The notes under the pieces: model-generated
Seen by the model: only the letters and a program-made list of their open reading frames with translations
Databases searched by the model: none
What the model was told of the DNA's origin: nothing
Assembly: GCA_019787685.1 (NCBI GenBank)
Contig: JAHNUO010000003.1
Span: forward strand, 1,426,001 to 1,490,000
Direction: 5' to 3'
Origin: Chiua virens
Lineage: Eukaryota; Basidiomycota; Agaricomycetes; Boletales; Boletaceae
Length of the DNA: 64,000 bases
Shown: positions 59,022 to 64,000 of the stretch, piece by piece
Numbering within the stretch: the stretch's first letter is position 1
Layout: each line of letters begins with the position of its first letter
Position numbers and translations under genes: made by a program

Positions 59022-60234
59022 GCACTGACCGCGCGGTTGGTGCTTACGGGAGAGGACTAAGAGGGCGAACTTGGAGCAGCCTGCTTCCACACATGCATTT
59101 TAATGCGCTGTTCCACCTGTTTTCGTGATAGGAGCAATACCATGGCCTCTAACACCTATCTCGATGTCGAGCATGTCGAGCCACGTTAACCCGGCCGCTT
59201 GCACCGCTCGTCGCTATATCTTGTCCTACCCGGTGCTACACAATCGATCCGTCATCCAGAATGTACATCTTGTACAACAAATTTCCCCGCATCCACCACT
59301 ACGATCAACTCCATTCTTAATGATACCCCATTACACTCATGCGTCGATAATCTTTATCGTTCTGTATCCATCATGCATACATACGCACCATACCCTCGTG
59401 CACTTGCGGTTGTCTCTTGGTATCATGGCGTGGAGCGTCTGCACGAATTTCATTACTTCCGACATCACATTTTCTTTCCTTCCAAAATTTTTCTCCATGC
59501 AGGTATACAAGAAACTCCGCCACCTCACACCTTTATGACATGCATCATGGACTACTCGCATATTGTCCTGGTCGGTGCGAACACTCCTGACGGGGACTGT
59601 CGTTGACTGATCTGGCATGTATCACTGGCAGGACCTTCAGAAAAGCTTCTTATCGCGTGACCTTTAAATTAATTTCCCCATTCATTTTGCGACCCCTTGG
59701 TTTCGTCGGCATATGCAGCATGTCTGCAAGTGCGTACTATTTCCCTGTCTACGTTTATCAGTGCTTTTCCTCCTTTGGTCTTGACGTCTTGACACTAGTA
59801 TTTTTCGTACATTCTGGTATTGTTCTTCCCCTTCCTTAGTCTACATGACCGTTACGACTGTTCACGATGTTACGTACGACTCAATCATGCACATACTTTT
59901 GACATTAGTTCAAACGTTCAAGTTGGACTGTTAACTTCAAACAGTTTGACTGATTTTTTGTCACGTGACCGCGCGCGTCGCGTCTGTTTCACCGTGTTTG
60001 GTTGTAGTTCCTCGACTTGTACTAACCCATGCGACAGCGACGACGACATGCTATTTAACAAGGGCACACGATTCGATCAGCAGAAAGGCAAGTTGTCAAT
60101 TGCAGGTAGGTTACTTTGATTAACCAGAGACTGCAGTGCTTTCCGATAAAGCCCCGGATGTACCAGGTATGCTGGATCTCATAAACCTACACTGCAGACT
60201 TGCAGACTTGACCGCAGCGGCCGGCGCATCCAAC
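59022..60234. other. 1.2-kb intergenic region
   Basis: No gene is recognised. The left part is the 3' region of the phosphatase gene. The right part, from about 59950, is CpG-rich and is the likely promoter and leader of the next gene. An upstream in-frame ATG or GTG near 60136-60172 could extend that gene's N-terminus. Confidence 0.45.
59960..59985. promoter_or_regulatory. Palindromic GTCACGTGAC box next to a GCGCGCGTCGCG tract
   Basis: GTCACGTGAC (59960-59969) is a perfect palindrome containing the CACGTG E-box, directly followed by CGCG-rich DNA. The CGCG tract recalls MCB-type cell-cycle elements. It is 250-275 bp upstream of the coiled-coil gene start. The binding role is inferred. Confidence 0.4.
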
Positions 60235-62342
60235 ATGACCACCAGACCTACATCAAGGAACACCAAGCCACCATCCATAATCAACAAGCATGCAGATGAT
60301 CGCTACGCCGCTCTCCTACGGCGAATTGAGGATCTAGAAAACGTCCATACGGACGACAAGAAACGCGTGCGTACCGCACCCATGCATACCTATACCACTG
60401 CCCAATGCGTCCCACACAGCACCAAGCGGAACTCGACCGCCACAAATCCGAGTTCGCGCGTGTGACCAAGGCAAACGCCGAACAAGCCGACAAGTTGGAC
60501 AAGCTCACGAAGCAAAACGAGGCGTACGAGGCGCGTGTGCAGGATTTGAAAAAGACGAGTGTGGCAGAGCAGACGGAAATGAAGGAGCTTCGTACCAAGT
60601 TGCGCATGAGTGAGCACGAGCGCGGTCAACTCGCGAAACGAGGGGCCGAGAATGGGGACATGAAGAAGGTGCTGTCGAGTATGGAGGCGAAGCGGAAAGA
60701 GGACGTCAAGGAAACTGAACGGAGAGTGGCAGAGCTGGAGAAGACACTAGCGGCGGAGAAGAAGAAGCGGGAGTTGCTTGAGTCTTGTTTGGACGACGTC
60801 CGGAAAAAGGCCGATGAAGAAACGATGAAATTACGTGCCACCTCTGCAAACTTGCAGCAGCAGCTTGACAGTTGCGTGGAATGATGGTGAAAAGGTCCGA
60901 GAAGCGGTTTCCGAGGCCCGGGACGAGGCCGAGGATCGGGAGGAGGAACTATTAACGCAGCTGGAGCAGTGCAAGGTGGCCCTTAGTCGTGTTGCAGAGG
61001 AGTACGCGTCCCTAGCGTCCACGACCGTGACCGCCAAGGCACATGCTACTCTCAAGGAGGAACACCTGGTCCTCCAATCTCGTTCGTTACGTCTGGAGCG
61101 GAAGCTCACCTAACTCGGAAGACCAAGTTACAGAACTCGCTCATCTCATACGTCAGGCCCGTGACGAGAACAAACACCTTCTCAAGCAGCTACGAAGCGT
61201 CGAAGAAGAGGCCGCTTTCTACTCCCGACTTCTCAGAGAGAATCTCGTCCAAACCAACAGCTGTGACGAGGGGATTTCTGACTTTGAAAACGAGCTTGCA
61301 ACGCTTTGCCTGGACATCGCACACTGGTCACAATCTGAAAACTCTGGTGGAGTACCACGACAGCAGCGCATGGTTTCTACCGTGATTTAGCAGACTGACA
61401 TGCGCTTGCAAGTAGACACGCTGCAAAGTATCACGAACCAAGAACAATCTGCGAACCGCGCTTTGGCAGAAGAAGTGGCCAATCAGGCTGTGCTGTGTGA
61501 AGCATCGAATGTCGAGCTTCAAGGACTCCAAATGGAGCTCACGGAGGCAAACCGTAATCTTGCCAATGAACTGGTTTCTCTAGCAGAGACTCGTCGGTCT
61601 CGAGACGACTTGCAGAGTCAATTCGCTGAGTTGGAGAAACGACTCAGCGAACAGGCATCTCAGCACAAGGCAACATTGCAGAGAGAACGCGATGCAACAC
61701 AAAAGCTTTCCGCCCAGCTTCGCATGAGCAAGACAGCCGAAGACACCCTTAAGGGAGAGGTCGAGCAGTATGTCTGCACCTGAATCGACCCAAATATATT
61801 CGTCGCTGACCGTCTGTGCAGATTGAATTCCGAACTTGCTGAAGCATCTCGATTCCAAGACGCATACTACAAGTTATTGGATGAGACAGAGGGTCTTTTG
61901 GCACGGAATGACTTGGCAGAGGAAGAAGCAGGAGCGTCTCAGTCAGTTCAACGCTGAAATCCTCGGGCATCACAATCCTGCCCAGAGGATCGTGTATGTG
62001 GACCGTATACGGAGGGAGCTCGCAGATACGAAGCAGGTTCGTACAAGTATTGTTGTCTGAGTGCTCGTGTTCAATGTCTTTGATCGACAACAGACATTGC
62101 TTGTGTGCACGCGTGAACGCGACGCGTTGGTCGCATCAAACGACGGTCTGCGCCACGAAATTGAACTTTACAGGTCATCGATGGTGCCAATGGAGACTAA
62201 ACCACGGTCGCAATTTATACGGGTTTCCCGTCCACCTCTGACCAACCAGAGCCTGAACGCGCCCTCTCAGAATCCCACCGAGAAGACGATTATGGAGCAT
62301 CTACCCGGACCTGGAGATATGACTGTGGATGAACTAATGTGA
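60235..62342 (+). CDS. HMMR-like coiled-coil protein, possible spindle/microtubule factor
   Basis: The protein is almost entirely coiled coil. It starts MTTRPTSRNTKPPSIINKHA, then AALLRRIEDLENV. Long heptad regions follow: LDRHKSEFARVTKANAEQAD, TERRVAELEKTLAAEKKKRE, EARDEAEDREEELLTQLEQ, LAHLIRQARDENKHLLKQLR, MRLQVDTLQSITNQEQSANR and LQSQFAELEKRLSEQ. The C-terminal block ILGHHNPAQRIVYVDRIRRE then LADTKQTLLVCTRERDAL recalls the HMMR/RHAMM C-terminal domain, which binds centrosomes and spindle poles in animals. Stop after GDMTVDELM. Two apparent single-base breaks occur near 60880 (after LQQQLD) and 61112 (ERKLT then NSEDQ). A TAG at 61388 can be removed by a 39-nt GTACCA...TTAG intron. Spindle function is inference. 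Confidence 0.65.
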
Positions 62343-62687
62343 TATATTCGTGTATATATGCTTTATTTATGCTGCCTACCTTGCAATGACACCGACACGT
62401 CTAATCCATTAGCAGGAGCTGCCTATCATTACTCGACATGTGAACTATGTTACAGTGTCCTCTTAAAGTGTCTCATGCGAAAAAGAGATAACTAGAAAAG
62501 CGATAACCGATGCATCTCGTGATTTTCAGAGTAACTCTCATAAAACTTCCAAGGTTCGTCGTCCTCCCTCAACTCATGAACGCGTGTATACCGACTCTTA
62601 CGTTCTTCTCGTTTTCGCCACCAGAAACTGCAACAAAAATATTACCCACGCACATCAGCCTAAGAACCATCACAACTGGTAAATCAC
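62343..62687. other. Convergent 3' intergenic region
   Basis: The 345-bp gap lies between the stops of the coiled-coil gene (+) and the lysophospholipase gene (-). No gene is recognised. Confidence 0.55.
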
Positions 62688-64000
62688 TCACATAAACGCG
62701 ATCCCGGCGCTGATCAACACCACCACGCTGATCACGCCACCAATGATCGCACCCTTCTCCCGATCCAAAAAATCCTCCACCTTGTTCAACCCTCCCGGAT
62801 CCGGATCCAAGTACACCTTGTCCCGGCCCGGCAACGCGCTCGCACTCGGCGGGTCATTCGGGTCATAGCAATACTGCACAAAGCACCCCGTGCAAAAGCC
62901 GGATCGAGGCGGTGGGGGTGTGAGCTTGAGCCGGGCGCGGTCAAGCGCGGCGCATTGCAGGCATCTTCCCCAGTTGGGGTCGGGCGCGGTGGTGTTGGGC
63001 ACAAAGCCGTCAAGGGTGTTTTGGAAGGCTTGATTGATAAAAACGGCGGTGGAAAGAGGGGTATAGTGAAATTGAAAGTCCCCGGTGCTGGATGGCGCGT
63101 GAGCGTGGGCGGCGGTGAGTGGAAGAGAAAACTTACTTGGTCGCGGGAGCGCTTCCATCCAGTGGGGGTGAATTAGGGATGTAGATGACCAACGGGTATT
63201 CTGGAGGAGTCTGACTCGGGTTACACCCGAAGAATGTCGGTCTTTCGTTGACTCCCATGTTGACAAAGTCCTGAGCCGACGAAGGAATAGGAGGAAATGC
63301 CTGATGAGATGAAGAGAGATAGGAAGAGATCCGCTGCGAAGTGGTCAGAAGTGACGTGCCACTGTCATAAATTAGTCAAAATGTTCCTTGGTGCAATACG
63401 AGGGGACTGACTTGGGCCATCGGTTAGAGTCATCCGCACTTGCGTCCACGGCGACAACAATATCGAGTGCTCTTGCTTTGGTGAACAGAGACCCAAGGGG
63501 TACTTGCTCCAAGTTGGAACCACCATCCACCAGTGAGAGCCATTGTGAGGACGAATCCTGGAACATGGTAGGATTGATGCCTTGGAACGCCTAGTACGGT
63601 GTAAGGTACGGTTCCTGACCAGCGAATAAAACGGCCCTTACATTCGGCCAATTGGCAACATTAAGAGAACGTGATTGTACCTTGGATGAGAGTTGGTCAT
63701 AAAGGAACTGCATTCCGGCAATGTCCCCATTCTGGTCGTTGAAACCCGTGAAATTGCCATTCGGCCCGTTAATAGTCTACGCGAGAAAAAGATGAGCATG
63801 CACGGCAATATCAGAGAGGAAATAATATACGTTGAAGATGCTCGCACTTGTACCCATCACAAAGCCCACTTGGTCGAATCCCGTCATGCACGTAGAAACG
63901 AGCCCGTTCACTATATGCGTGCCGGATTCAGCCATCGAAACCATAGCAGATAGGCTTGGATCCCAGGACCCAAATTCGAGCGGTGTAAACTGCGACCATC
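62688..64000 (-). CDS. Lysophospholipase / phospholipase B, 3' part (runs off right edge)
   Basis: Secreted or cell-surface PLB removes acyl chains from phospholipids and lysophospholipids. Visible pieces, read from the right edge: FGSWDPSLSAMVSMAESG then IVNGLVSTCMTGFDQVGFVM, GTSASIFN, GPNGNFTGFNDQNGDIAGMQ with FLYDQL, NVANWPNAFQGINPTMFQD, and the catalytic-aspartate loop SLVDGGSNLEQVPLG. ARALDIVVAVDASADDSNRW follows, then PTFFGCNPSQTPPEYPLVIY. The C-terminus has FHYTPLSTAVFINQAFQNTL, NTTAPDPNWGRCLQCAALDR and GFCTGCFVQYCYDP. It ends with a hydrophobic helix IIGGVISVVVLISAGIAFM, so a membrane or GPI-type anchor is likely. The Ser nucleophile part and the signal peptide lie outside the window. 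Several Cys pairs fit an extracellular protein. Confidence 0.9.

Noticed and set aside
1..64000. CRISPR array, integrated virus or secondary-metabolite cluster
   Set aside because: No regular repeat-spacer array, no viral hallmark frames and no PKS/NRPS/terpene genes are visible.

Overview
The window is nuclear DNA of a filamentous fungus, most likely a basidiomycete of the Agaricomycetes. Protein-coding genes are packed on both strands. Most carry several 45-65 nt introns with GT(A/R)xGT donors. The conserved genes read as basidiomycete versions (U2AF35, a GLTSCR1-domain protein, division-1 chitin synthase, MFS carrier). Several families look like those I associate with Rhizoctonia/Ceratobasidium, but that placement is inference. 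I recognise no rRNA, tRNA, CRISPR or plasmid feature.

Layout. 1-5 kb: a Zn2Cys6 transcription factor followed by about 2.3 kb with no recognisable gene. 5-13 kb: U2AF1 (+), ALG14 (-), a decayed pogo/Tigger-type DNA transposon, CDC23/APC8 (+) and a GLTSCR1-domain gene (+). 13-18 kb: an accessory stretch with degenerate repeats and a tandem pair of mitochondrial-carrier-like genes (-), one of them frame-broken. 19-34 kb: a dense housekeeping block with FUN30 (+), BET5 (-), a stray copy of an R3H-gene exon, MRD1 (-), prefoldin 3 (+), an MFS transporter (+), an Rtt106-like histone chaperone (-) and an R3H-associated-domain gene (+). 34-41 kb: a chitin synthase (-) divergent from a TPP1/Est3-like candidate telomere protein (+). 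41-45 kb: sparse, one possible 78-aa gene. 45-64 kb: WDR83 (+), a fungal family protein of unknown function (-), cysteine synthase (-), ARF6-type GTPase (-), a leucine-rich-repeat protein (-), RAD23 (+), an NIF/PSR-type phosphatase (+), an HMMR-like coiled-coil protein (+) and the 3' part of a lysophospholipase (-) that runs off the right edge.

There is no single pathway cluster. Themes are chromatin and telomere (FUN30, Rtt106-like, GLTSCR1, TPP1-like), RNA processing and ribosome assembly (U2AF1, WDR83, MRD1), cell cycle and spindle (CDC23, HMMR-like), and secretion or cell wall (BET5, ARF6, ALG14, chitin synthase).

A striking general feature is that many otherwise well conserved genes carry one apparent single-base frame break or stop. 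Either the assembly has residual indel errors or one nuclear haplotype is decaying. All gene coordinates run from start codon to stop codon, introns included, and were worked out by eye.
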